A stretch of 64,000 nucleotides of DNA from Solea solea. Its lineage: Eukaryota; Chordata; Actinopteri; Pleuronectiformes; Soleidae. This document shows positions 50,742 through 62,837 of the stretch, in pieces. The notes beneath the pieces are model-generated. The model saw only the letters and a program-made list of their open reading frames with translations. It ran no database searches and had not been told where the DNA came from. Position 1 is the stretch's first letter; each line of letters begins with the position of its first letter. The translations under genes and the position numbers were made by a program. Where the stretch lies: contig NC_081149.1 of assembly GCF_958295425.1 (NCBI RefSeq), positions 13,040,961 to 13,104,960 of the forward strand, read 5' to 3'.

Positions 50742-51800
50742 CTAAAATTCAGAAAACAATTGAAATCAGTTTTTATTCAGCATGGTGAAAATTCACAAAT
50801 ACAAAAATGTCTGTAACTTCTTTCAATAATTTACTGCATCACATTAGCTAAGTATGAAAGGACTAATGGGGCATATAGTTATCATAAATATTTGGAGACG
50901 GGCTGTGAGGCCCATGTTTAGTGGATTCCACTAAGAACCACAGAGAATAGCCGTCTTTGACACAGCTGTGGGTGTCCAGCTACGCCTTGTTGGGTGAGTG
51001 GATTATCTCAGGAAAACATGAGGAGACTTCGAACACAAGCAGCTTTCATGAAAGCTCGTAGAGTGGGCCAGGATGACCTGTATCATCTCTATATCACAGC
51101 TCTCAGTCTCCCCACATTTGACCAATTCTGTGAATCAAGACCTACTTGTACGAGATCATCTCAAACAAAGGGCTTCTGGTAGACAAATGAACATCTTAGG
51201 TGTCCATATAGGGAGATTATTACTTGATAATATATATAAGGAAAAGTAGGAAAGATATATGTTTTGTGGAAAAAAACAACATTCTGATTGGCCCACATTC
51301 TCCTACTGTAACAAAACATTGTGCATACACTCGTGATAATGAATGTTTCTCTAAATCCTTCAGTGTTTCCTGAAGGCCCTCAGACATTTGCTTTTGAAAT
51401 ACTTGCCTTATCAGTGCTTCAACAAATGGCCAAGCCTATTTTGATTAAAGTACTCTTCAGGGAATAATGCTTTAATGACCAAGCAATGGAAAAACAGGAT
51501 AATTTCACAGAAATGTAACACTTGTTGTGAATATTGTAATAAAAGGCACCACACACGTACTTTCTAGAACTCAAACATATCACTTTTTTTTTAACAAACA
51601 GAGGATATTGTTGAAAATATTTACCTCAGATGAAATACAGTGGATTCTCTCTGTTCCCCTTGGTTCACTGGATATTGTCACTGGTCCTTTGTTTGTGTTG
51701 ATCAGTTGTAGATGCTTGAAGTTGTGAATGGCGTCCCTGAGATTTCAGTTTTAGTCCACGGGAAGACTGGAAAGGAGGGACGGCTCAGTCTCTGAGCTAA
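50742..51800 (-). other. probable claudin 5' UTR intron and upstream exon
   Basis: On the minus strand 'ttttctgaattttag' at about 50743-50757 is a good acceptor in front of the claudin coding exon. 'ctgag' then 'gtaaatatt' at 51624/51625 is a plausible donor for a 5' UTR exon extending to roughly 51800. No other gene is seen in the interval. Confidence 0.4.
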
Positions 51801-52344
51801 GCTGAACTACAGTAAAGGGGGTCGATCCGTTTCGACACCCAGGACTGGACTGGAGATGGGGCTGCCCTCCGAGATGCCAGCGCAAGTCTGTGTGCCAGTG
51901 GGCAGAAGCATGCGCTTGTGTGCACAGCAGTGTTGTTGAGTGAATGCATGAACGTGTTTGAGTGTGTCTCCCAGTGCCTGGTGTACGAGCACAATGTCCT
52001 GCTGTTTCTCTGTGCCCTCCCTCCCTGCTCCTCTTCAACCTCTGTCCCAGCCCTGCACCCCCTTACATCCATCCAACTCAGCAACCCATTTTCTTCTCTT
52101 TTTTTTTTGAGTTCGGACTCACTTGTTCATTTATGAGAGTCTTCTCTTTTATTCTTTTCTTTTCAATCTGTTTATGGTTTTTTTTGAAGTTTTTGAGTGT
52201 AGGGAGTTGGCCATCATACAACATCTTGTTCACTGTTCAGTGTAAATGTGGTTCATTGTATAAATTAATAAATATTTTTTTTTTATCAAACAGAATAGAT
52301 ATTGCACTGGAGTTTAAAAAAGTGTCTTTTACTGATTTTGATGT
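51801..52344. other. intergenic between claudin and TRIM-like gene
   Basis: Overlapping open frames occur on both strands but show no domain. The part nearest 52345 is the expected 3' UTR of the TRIM-like gene. A minus-strand AATAAA lies near 52149. Confidence 0.4.
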
Positions 52345-54960
52345 TCAGATACTACAAAAGCTAGAAGAGATGATAAGGGGAGCAGCATTTTTACCACCAT
52401 GTAGGCGACCTGGACTGAAGAATGGATGAAGCTTGTCAGTGAAGGTATCCGTGAATGTGTAAATATGGACACCAGATTCTGCGCAGTAGAAGGACACACG
52501 GCCCTCTGTGTGGTCCACAAACACTCCCACCTTCTTTGGTTTCTGCTCCAGAGCCACTGTGGTGACAGGAGACGTGTTGGCAATGTACTGACCTCCAGCC
52601 CTGAGGCTTAAAGTCCAGAAGCCATTTGCAGGGCAGACAGTGAACTTGCCTTTCCTGTTTATGGACTGCCTCACAACACCCAAGTTCCACTCAATCTTCT
52701 CCCCGACCTCCACCTCCCAGTAGCACCGCCCACTTTGAAGGCTCTCTTTGGCCAGCACGTTTGCCACCCGGTCAAATCGCTTGGGGTTATCTGGTACCTC
52801 TTGATGCTTGTCTATGTGTCTCACCTGTTTTCTGTCATCTGAGACAGACAGGAAGGGGTGAGCTGTCTTCGCACTCAGATTGATATCCACTGGAAAGAGA
52901 CAGAGACGAAATGTTTAAGGAGGTGGCAAACAAAACAGAGCACCACAGCACAGAAACAACACCCTTCATCTATTTTAAAAATCCAGCAACTAAAAAAGGC
53001 AAGACATCGTCATCCTTTAATATTACAAAGACAATTAATGACCAGGGCGATTGGGGCCCACAAAAAGCATGTTATTACATTAGTCCACAAAGACAATTTA
53101 ATGAAAACCCCTTAAACCAGGGATCTTAAAGTGGCGGCCCGGGGGCCACATGTGGCCTACCAACCGATTTCATGTGGTCCTCCAAACAATATCAAGTTGT
53201 AACGAGTAATTTCTATACGTTTTTATTTTTAAATGAATAGATTAATTTTGCATCATAAATATGTTTTTTTTTATTGTTGCATATTAAAACAACCACTTAT
53301 ATTTTGAAATTATCCACCAAAGTGCTGTACAGAATAATGGATAAAAGACAGAAGAAGTAAAGGACAGAAAAGCTCACACAAGGCAACAGAGTACATATTA
53401 AAAAAAAGGAATTAATACGGCATATTAATGATATGAGCTCATAACGTCCACTGCAACTGTTGCTTTTCCCAAAAAAGTTGGGCTTTTTTTTTTACTTGAC
53501 GGCCCCCGACTGACCAGACGAGACCGTCAGTGGCCCACAGGTCATTTGAGTTTGAGACCCCTGCCTTAAACTGTATGGCTATTGTATTCATGAATGCAAT
53601 AGCATCATGGTTAAAAACACAGCTAACTAGGCCTGGTACCACCAGTTGACTTTGGTTTAGTTTCAGTTCGGCTGCCCCAAGTACTGTGCATCTTTCATTT
53701 ATGACTATGCAATTCCTTCTTTCTTTAGGTATTGAAATATTTTAGAACTTTCTCTGTTCTCCTCCAAAAATCTACTAAATCATCTGTAATTTCCATTTAT
53801 GTGCAGCCAAAGACTTACCTGTATATTTCTCTGTTCTCTTAAGCTCTGTAGAGGAGGGGGAATAGGGGAAAAAGACATGTCACTTATATATATTTAGTTA
53901 TCTGATTGGAAGATATTAAAAGAAAACATTTGTATTATTTCTCACCAGATTTGGAGAGCCTGTTGACTTCTTGTTTAATCATATCCATCATGTCTGACAA
54001 GGCTCGTCTTGTGACGCCAATACAAGGGTCAGTTTCTATGATAACCTTAGACCAGTCCTTCATGTCAGTGATGGAAGTGGAAACGGTGCTCTGCATGGCA
54101 TAGAGAAGAGTTTTCACTGACGTTAGCACTTGATAGCATGATAGCTGTGTCATCTGTTGTAAATGAAGGTGCATACCAGCCGTACCTGCTTTGTATCGTC
54201 ACTCTGATCAGCATTTTCAGGAACCTGATGGTCAGACTCTGTGGTCTCCTTCCTCAGCTCCTGGACTTCCTGTTCCAGCTCTTTCACCAGTGTTTCTACT
54301 CTCTTCTCCTCCTCTATCTGTCGCTCCTCAATTGCAGCAACAACTGCTTTGTGACTCTTCTCCATGGCATTCACCAGGGCAGAGAACACCTTCTGGCTGT
54401 CCCGCACCTCTCTGAGGTAAGAGCTCTGATTGGACATGATCATCATCTTTTAAAGTCATACATTTTGAATAAATATATTAAAGATATTATTTGTTTAACA
54501 GGGGGTTTTCAACACACCTTCTGAAGCTCGAGAGAATACTTCAACCTTTCTATCTTCTGCAGCCTTTCTTGAATCATTTGCTCCACATCTATAACCTGTA
54601 GGTGCGCAGCAGTGGCACAAGCATACACAAATATACTGCATTTATGAATTATTTCATTATACCATCTCTTATTATATGATAGGTTAGTACCTTCTCTGCA
54701 TCGAGTGGTTTCTGTGGTCGGTTTTTCCTGTATTTGTCTGAGATTTCTGCAAGAATGCGGTTGACACTGAGGTCGGGCCTGTCGGTGAAGATTCTCTTAC
54801 AGTGCGGACAGTATTTGGACAGGTGTCGTGTCCAGTAGTGGCAGAGGCAGGACAAGCAGAAGCTGTGTCCACATGGTATGGTAACTGGGTTGGTGAAGAT
54901 GTCTTTGCACAAAGAGCACAGAAAGTGCTTCTCGGGGAGGAGGCTGATGGTGGAGGCCAT
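52345..54960 (-). CDS. TRIM-like RING/coiled-coil/B30.2 E3 ubiquitin ligase without B-box
   Basis: A probable E3 ubiquitin ligase of the fish TRIM type. Six coding exons join in frame (1305 bp, 434 aa): 54691-54960, 54518-54595, 54186-54425, 53946-54090, 53819-53845 and 52345-52889. The RING finger is complete: C15, C18, C30, H32, C35, C38, C51 and C54. A coiled-coil follows from about residue 90 ('VEQMIQERLQKIERLK', then a Glu/Lys-rich run). The last exon encodes PRY-SPRY: 'VDINLSAKTAHPFLSVSDD', 'GRCYWEVEVGEK', 'FWTLSLRAGGQY' and 'KKVGVFVDHTEGRVSFY'. No B-box lies between RING and coiled-coil, and the intron there is only 95 bases. A 5' UTR exon probably ends at 55893, with the exon 1 acceptor at about 54964. 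The specific paralogue is not assigned. Confidence 0.9.
53118..53563. mobile_element. hAT-like MITE in TRIM-like gene intron
   Basis: A 446-bp element begins CAGGGATCTTAAAGTGG and ends GAGTTTGAGACCCCTG, giving imperfect inverted ends. It is flanked by a perfect 8-bp direct repeat CCTTAAAC (53110-53117 and 53564-53571). It has no coding capacity. A terminal fragment of the same family is at 29083-29111. Confidence 0.85.
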
Positions 54961-56223
54961 TCTCTGAAAATGACAACATTATGGTAAAGTCAACAAAGTA
55001 TTGAGGGATTTTCTGCAGACTATATTGACAAAGACTATATATTTTATGAATAGTGATTCCCTGTGGTTCCCACAAGAAAAATCTGAGGGGTTGAGGGATG
55101 AAGAAAAACAAAATTCTGCTACTTAAATTCAAATTAATTGAAATGTTGGAAAAGTGGAACATACTAAATACAGATTCTCTAGTAAAGAATCAGAGGCCCC
55201 CAAATACTTTTTTTTAAAAAGGTTATTGTGTTATTTAATGAAACGTGTATTGTATTGTAATGTTGTATATCAACCAGAGTGCAAAGTTCAATATAGTATA
55301 GGTATAACTTAACTGAAAATATAAATGCTAAAATTAAATGTAAAGACAAAGTTCTCTTGGTACACTACTTGATGTACAGTATTTATCTCCCCCACTGAGT
55401 ACATGTTGCTGCATGATTGATGTTCTGAAAACTACATAACAACCATATGTGGAAGAATGGAGGTCATGTTCTTGACTACAACATTCCTCTCATATTTAAA
55501 ATAATGAACAAAGAACAGATAGATACATGCTTCTTTTTTAACTGGACTCAAGTTCATGCTATGTTTAGTCCAGCCCTTTGATTGTGTTCTACCACAAACA
55601 TTAGAATTAAACCAATTTTCTTTGTGATCATGAGAACGGAAGCAGCTTTGTGAAAGTTGAAATGACAACTATGTTGTCAAACAGGTGGCAAACAAATGGT
55701 TAGCTGCATCGCTACAACATCACAACAAATGATCATTACTGAATACTTAAAATTGCCCGACATGACATGTGTGGTTCCTGACTTTTGACAACCTCAGATT
55801 AGGTAACGTGCTTCTTTGATTCAGAGGAATGTTTCCCTAAACCGAAACAGAAAACAACAAAGAAAAGTTTAAAGAGCCAAGTGTGTTCTTACCGACACCA
55901 GTTGTTCTTATCCGGACGGCACTGCAGTCGGTCTCTACTGCTTCGGTTCACAGTTTCAAGGTAACATAAGGAATGCAATGTTTAACAGGTGCATTAAGGT
56001 GTGTGTGTGTGTGAGCTGTCTAGGACGGGGCTGTCTCAAACAATAGCACTCCCAGTTTTGACTCCACCCTGAATGTTATCTGAGCTACACTTTAACTAAC
56101 CCACAGCAAGACTCCAGGAAATGTTGGGGGATGGACAAAATGTTATATGGTTACGTAACAAACAACAAAACAGCCGCCAATAATCATGACTACAGTTATT
56201 TAATATACCTTCATTTACTGAGA
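54961..56223. other. 5' region of TRIM-like gene and intergenic
   Basis: Contains the probable 5' UTR intron of the TRIM-like gene (donor on the minus strand at 55892/55893, 'ggtgtcg' then 'gtaagaac'). No other exon is seen. A short GT run lies near 56000. Confidence 0.45.
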
Positions 56224-56229
56224 TTTATT
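56224..56229 (-). terminator. candidate GIMAP-like poly(A) signal
   Basis: AATAAA on the minus strand, about 160 bases past the stop codon. Confidence 0.45.
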
Positions 56230-56388
56230 GTTTTTGACTATCCAAAAAAGATCAAATTCAAAGGAGTATGCGTGGTAATCATGTTTAGGAATCGTCCATT
56301 ACTTTATCTTCTGAAACTACATAATCAACAATGAGATACCAAGATTACTATCTTTTTGACTAACAGATAAAAAGTGAGTGTCTCATCA

Positions 56389-57755
56389 TCATGGTCGAGG
56401 AGCTGCGAAGAAGCGGTTGATAAAGATTGAGTTGAAGTTGAGTCGGGCAGGTGGAGCCACTCTGTCTTCCATGTGCTTTATAGCTACCTGGGCTGTTCCT
56501 CCTGCTGATCCTCCAACTGCACCACCTATGATCCCATAAAGAACCATTCCTCCTGGACCCTCTACAGACCCAACCAACGCTCCCAGAACAGCTCCCACAA
56601 CAAACCCTGTCCCCAGTCCTCTGGCCAGAGAGGTTCTGAGCCACTCATTGTCCATCTCTGCCTTAGCTCTTATCTCAGCACCAACACTGGTTGTGTAGGC
56701 ATCTTTTTGATGATACAGCTCCTCTGCTATGTACTGCTTCTCCATCTCATTCCATGCCTTCTCTATCTCTGCCGCCCTCTGCTTTCTGAGCTTCTTCTCC
56801 TCCTTCTTCACATAGTCCTCTGCCGTCTGGAAGGTTCTGCTTGAGAAGCAACCTCCTCCTAACGAGGCCACCAGCCACTCTATCTTCTGCAGGAGTGCTT
56901 GGTCCTGGCTGCGATCTCTCCAATTCTTGCTGAAAGTATGAAAGCGTCCTCCGTACTTTTGGATAAGTTCTTTCAGGTGCCAGTTGGTCTTCAGCACCTT
57001 GTCTTCCAACACAGCGTCCTCCAGATGTCCTTCAGTGGCCAGGAGGACCATGCAGTGCCTCAGACAGTGACACCCAAAGCGTTCCTTCATCAGTCTGGGA
57101 GTTTTTATATCATTCGGGGAAATATTCTCTATGTCAAAGGCAACAAGAAAAGCATGGGGACCAGGGATGCACAAGCACTTTGACCTCCTCAGCTCCATCT
57201 TTCTCTTTGCTTGAGAAATATCCTTGTCATAGATGCTTGGTCCATTAACCACGGCCACTCGTCTACCAGCCAGCTCTCCAGAATTCTTCATGCTGCCAGA
57301 AATGCTGGTGATATCCTTAGGAAACTCCTCTCTCCCAAGTATGGCATTGGTTAGTTGGAACTGAGATGGTCCACTGCTACCAACCACCATAAGCCTTAAT
57401 TCAGTTGAGCCTATAATGAAAGAACATTTCAGTTGAACTTCAGAAAGAACTGAAGTAAGTGCAATTCACTAAGGTTTGACCTACTGACCTATCTATTGAC
57501 CTAGTGTCAGTAGATCAAGATGAAATAGAAATCATGGTTATCTAATTAAAATGTGAAGTCAATTCTCACACTGACCCAACAACAAGTCCAAACCAGGAGT
57601 GTTAGATAAACGCTAACATAATGACATAATTAATATTGTTTGACTAACCTTTATAATCTTAGAGCTTCATTTACATTTTTCCATGCAATGTTTGTTTAGC
57701 ACATACAGTAGATACGTAATAAATTAAATAGCTTACCTTTCTTCCTTTTATCCAT
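56389..57755 (-). CDS. GIMAP (AIG1-type) family protein with degenerate GTP-binding motifs
   Basis: GIMAPs are AIG1-type GTPases of vertebrate immune cells. Two exons join in frame: 57737-57755 and 56389-57410 (346 aa). The family is recognised from 'ELRLMVVGSSG' at the start of the domain, 'LTNAILGREEF' (26-36), 'GPHAFLVAFDI' (90-100), the spacing of the blocks and 'YGGRFHTFSKN' (159-169). The nucleotide-binding motifs are altered. The G1 loop is GSSGPSQF, without the GKS/T of the P-loop. G3 is VVNGPSIYD instead of the usual D-x-x-G form. G4 is LLATEGHLED without a recognisable N/T/H-x-x-D. A charged coiled-coil (about 200-260) precedes a Gly-zipper-like hydrophobic stretch (269-316), which could insert in membranes. 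The frame is open throughout, so it is not an obvious pseudogene. GTP binding is doubtful. Confidence 0.85.
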
Positions 57756-57841
57756 TTGTCAAATTTATGGCACACACTGTTTTAAAGTTGAGTGTCTCAA
57801 CTCATCACTGTAACTGTTATATAGTGAAAGCGCATGTCTGA

Positions 57842-57849
<8 letters not shown>

Positions 57850-57882
<33 letters not shown>
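57850..57882. repeat. (CT)n microsatellite
   Basis: An uninterrupted CT run of about 32 bases, roughly 95 bases upstream of the GIMAP-like start codon. Confidence 0.95.
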
Positions 57883-57885
<3 letters not shown>

Positions 57886-59062
57886 GATGAGGTAACTGGG
57901 CACCAGATTTAATATAAAGTGGAAAATGTCCTTAGGGTCAGAAACGGTCACATGTGTGATCACATTCACAATCACTAGTGGGGTTTTTGTTTTAATTAAA
58001 TACTTTGTTGATTAATTGTACAATAAATATGTGTATGTGTAAATAATTAGACAAGGAAGCAATAATGGTGTGGATGTTGAGTGACACAGACACACACACA
58101 CACACACACATGTGTCTTATCAATGTTAAAATAAATATTCTAATTTGAAAGGTGATCCTTGCTTGCACAAGGTTATTTTATTATCAGTCCACCAGGCAAT
58201 GTATTCGCTGGGTCGAGGGAAATCAATAGCTCATTAAATTAGTTTGATCCTGTGTGAACAGATAACACTCCAAATATAGACTCGGGACTTCATGTGTAAT
58301 CACTGCAGCAACAAATACCACTGTTTACAAAGGAGACCTGCTGATGTTTAACCCAGCCTTATGTATAAAGGTAATTATGAACTATCCACATATCCATGGC
58401 TGACACTGGTAACACAAACTACACAAAAAAAACAAAACTATTTGTTTCTGCACACTTACTGTTTGATTAAAAAAATGCACACTGTAATTGAATGGAGAGG
58501 GATGAACGGTTGGGTGCCCATTGGTACAACTAGGCTATTTACTTCAAAACAAATAATTTAAATCTAAGAATAGGAGTTTCTTTTGTTGTGCAGATATTAT
58601 ATGTCATGGCTTTTTTCCTGTGTAACAAGTCCAATTAATCAATAAATTACTGTTCTGTGACGTTTACATGAGAAATACTTCTGCATTAAATACATTTGAT
58701 GTAACATCTAATACACATACTATTAGTACCAAGCTGCAGCAATGATTTAAACAGTCAAAACACGCAGTAATATTGATTAACTGCCAGATATTGAAAGTTG
58801 AAGTTATCTTGGAAAAGGGGGCAAAAGCACTCACTCATTGCAGCCATAAAATCAAAATAAATCCAGGCGGCCTGGTTATAATTATGGTCATAAGAGGGTT
58901 CAGTTCCCTATTCGTCTTTTAATCATTCACATGTGAATAAGGTTGGACTGATTTGCTGCTTTTAGAACAATTAGACTGATTACTTCTCAGAATAAAGACA
59001 CTACAGTGCAAAATGTTGCATTTGATCGAACGACTGAACGACTTTGAATAATATATAATATA

Positions 59063-59102
<40 letters not shown>

Positions 59103-59555
59103 TTCTTATTTACACTCATACAACATGTTTAGAATGATTACTGTGTGGTATTTGTGCAGATCCGTGAGAAACAAAGATGTCCTCTTCTGTCTGTAGGAAA
59201 ATATGTGTATACGGCGAGACAACTGACACACTTTGGCTCCTGCCATTTAAAAATTGCAGATAAATGTCGATTAATTGTTTTTGATCCGTCCACAATGATG
59301 TCCATTGTCCCCATTGCACTCGATGGGTGACTAGTAAAACAGCGCCTCCGTGTGGTCAAACCTTGTAACATACAAAAGGAAGCCAACTGCACGTGTTTCC
59401 TGTTTGCAGAATCCGTGCGGCTGAGGTCACGTTGACGGTCTTCCCTGTTGTCATGGAGCCAGGCGCGTGCGACTCCTGTCACACGGGAGTGAAGGACACG
59501 TTGATCAGTTTATTGGACAGATAAGAGCGGAATAAACAAGTACTGTCTCTATACA
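57883..59555. other. intergenic between GIMAP-like gene and rsad1
   Basis: No exon is supported. A (CA)n run lies at 58087-58110 and a (TA)n run at 59048-59099. The last 150 bases before 59556 are the likely rsad1 promoter and are GC-richer than the rest. Confidence 0.5.
59048..59099. repeat. (TA)n microsatellite
   Basis: ATATA units followed by an uninterrupted TA run. Confidence 0.95.
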
Positions 59556-62500
59556 ATGATCGGGCGCACGTGTCTTGTTGTGGGCAGACGTGTCCCCGGC
59601 CCCGGTCTGCGCTTCTCGTCGTCTGGCGGAGAAATAAAGAAAGAAGAATGTGAGAGGACAAAGTCTTCACTGCTCACAAAGCAGGCGTCTCTCTATGTTC
59701 ACGTGAGCTGGTTTCTACTCCACTTTACCTAATGAGACATCTCTTATGGAGAGATACGCACAAAAACACTGATGGTTTCCGGTTTTAATATACACAAGAA
59801 GTGATGAGCAAATGAAGCTTTTGTGACGCACTGAGTGAAGCACTTGTTGAGCTAATTGTTTCGAAAAATGGGTTCATTTTACTCGAAGTTTCAGATAGAG
59901 TGACCTCTCCTGGCGAAGTGCAGGGCTGCAGTCAAATTAGGCAGCCTAGTTGATCCACACACACACACACACACACTTAGACTGAATATTATATTCTATT
60001 TACAAATAAAGATTGATGAATGTGTGTATGGGGGTTTTGAGGAGAGACATTGCTGGGAAAATATGGTATAGGTTGAGGCAGGGGGTGGTTATATGACTTT
60101 TATTGAGGGACATTATTTTTAGTATTATTTCACAACTTCTCCACATTTGGAAAAAGAATCGCCCACAAGGAACAGTGCCAGTGAATCACCTGATTGGACC
60201 GCGAACCAGTCAGGTGACTCAGTGAGGCCATGAAGCAGTTGATTACGTCAAAACAAGCTTTGCAGTTCTATGGAATTTTAGTTCAGGGTTTGAAGCCCGC
60301 ATCGAAGCTTCGGTGTCGCGCTGCCATCGCGATCTACAATGTCATGTGTTTGCCAGATTGTTTCATCGCCCCCCCCCCGTCTCCATTTTTACAGTGGCCT
60401 TACTGTCTCAGGAGGTGCTCCTACTGCAACTTTAACAAGTACATACCCAGAGAGAACAACCACCACGCCATGACCGAGTGCCTGCAGCGGGAGGCCGTGC
60501 ATTTGCTGCAGCTCAGTCAGGTGTCATCGTATGTCGATTTATGTCTATAGAGGTGTCACGTTCAGTCATCCGACATCCATCGCAGCATCAAAAACAACCC
60601 TTTTCTTTTGATTTGCAGCATCACCTCTGTGTTTTTCGGCGGTGGGACTCCGAGTTTGGCAAACCCATCAACCATTGGTGCAATCCTCGAAACTGTCTCC
60701 GGGCAGGTGGACCTCTCAGATCGGGCAGAGGTCACTCTGGAGGTCAACCCTACTCCTGAGGGAATGTCAAAGTTAGAGGATTACTGCCGTGCTGGGGTGA
60801 ACCGGTTTTCCATTGGGGTCCAGGTGAATAAACAGACACGTTAGTAGGTACAAGCTTGTTCAACTGCATCTTCTACTGCTTTATCCCCCCACATGAGGGT
60901 CGTGGGGGCACTGGTGCCAATCCCAGATGACATAGGATGGAAGACGGGGTCTGGACAGGTCGACAGTCTATGAAAGGGACATATAGAGACAAACAACCAT
61001 TCACTCTCACACCTACGGTCAATTTAGAGTGTCCTAATCCCCAAATCTGCATGTTTTTGGACTTAAAATATTTCAAACCAGTCATCAGAGGCAGGGAGAA
61101 AGGTGTTTTAAGTGACTTTAAATGTGTTTGTATGTTGCTAAAAATCAGTCCACATATTTCCATTTAAGTTGTAGTGGGTGACCTTTAAATATGAATTTAT
61201 GAGTTCACACAATGCTGATTAATCCCACCAGCTTCACATGACTCTCTCTGTGTCTCAGTGTAGCAGTGTTTAGTTTTAATAGTCAAATCTGTTATAGTAT
61301 GAATTGAGCTGTAGCTCAAGTTCAAAACAAATGATCTCACAAAATAAATTGCAAAAAAGTTCTTGTCCGTCTTTATTAGGGGGTCCTGTGTGCCTAATAA
61401 AGTGGCCAGCGAGAGTAGTTCTTGAAGACTGAACAGTGAAGTCACACTTTTCCATTTTTCAACCCTTCAGTCTTTGCAGGACGATGACCTGAGAGTTCTG
61501 GGGCGAGACCACAGCTCTCATCAGGCTCTGCAAACCATCGAAGAGGCCCAGAGGTTGTGCCCGGGGAGGGTGTCGGTAGACGTCATATTCGGGCGACCCG
61601 GACAGAGAGTTGACTCCTGGGAGAAGGAGTTGTCTGAGGTGCTGAAGGTGTGTGACGACCACGTCTCCCTGTACCAGCTGACTCTGGAGCGAGGCACGCA
61701 GCTGTTCAAACAGGTGCAGCGAGGGGAAGTCACTGTGCCGGCCGACGATGTGACGGCAGAGATGTTCCAGTGTGCGAGGAGGACTTTCCACAAGAGTGGC
61801 TTTGTGCAGTATGAAGTGTCCAACTTCGCAAGGAATGTAAGTTCTCACTTAAATCAGCCCTTGATTCTCCTGATTTCAAATATAGCCATAGGAATCATTT
61901 GAGTACTAAATTAAGCACATTACTTCTTCAGGTAAATTCTCACACTATTGTTATTTTAAATAGTTTTGCTTCTTAGTCTTTCATGTTGAAGCATAAAATG
62001 ACGGTGATTGCAGCACATGTAGTCCTGAGCAGTAGAGCAGTGGGAAATCTCATGAGATTAATGAACACTGTCTTTTCTGAAATGATTTAACCACTGTTGA
62101 CCCTCACACACAGATCTGTTGCCGTGGGAAAAATACACAACTCCTTAAATGGACATCCTGGGGGGGGGTGTTTATAGATCACTTCCTCAGGCTTTCCGAA
62201 ATGTGTTTTATTTCGTCTTCTTATGTGTTGTTGAGTCAAAGTTTTATGTTTTAGGATTCATTTTATGTTGCATGTTTAATAATAGCCAAAAAAATGGTAA
62301 TTGTGCAGAAGTCACAAAATAGACAGTTTTTCTTTTATTTTTGTTCATAAAAAAAAAAAAAAATGAGCCAAGCGCACTTTGAACTGTGATCTATTTCCAA
62401 ATAAGGAGTACTTTTTGCTTAGGTGTGTTTTTATAGTTGGTGAAAATTATAAAAATATAAGAATTTCATCAGATTGCCTATGTTGTGCTGAAAAAAAGGG

Positions 62501-62641
62501 ATATAATTGCACATTGTTATAGCCTCTGTATATATGTACCTTTTAACATAGTAATGGGGAAAAAGTAGCCTAAATCCTCTGTGTTAGAAGGGTTAATAAT
62601 ATACATGAATACATATATATATATATATATATGTCTATCCA

Positions 62642-62697
<56 letters not shown>

Positions 62698-62735
62698 AAA
62701 ACGCATATATATGTATGTATGTACATATATATGTA

Positions 62736-62774
<39 letters not shown>

Positions 62775-62789
62775 GTATGTATATGTATA

Positions 62790-62837
<48 letters not shown>

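Noticed and set aside
60230..60394. Open frame upstream of and continuous with rsad1 exon 2, offering an ATG at 60230
   Set aside because: The acceptor 'ctccatttttacag' just before WPYC and the matching exon at 59556-59702 show that this stretch is intron. Its peptide does not resemble the family N terminus.
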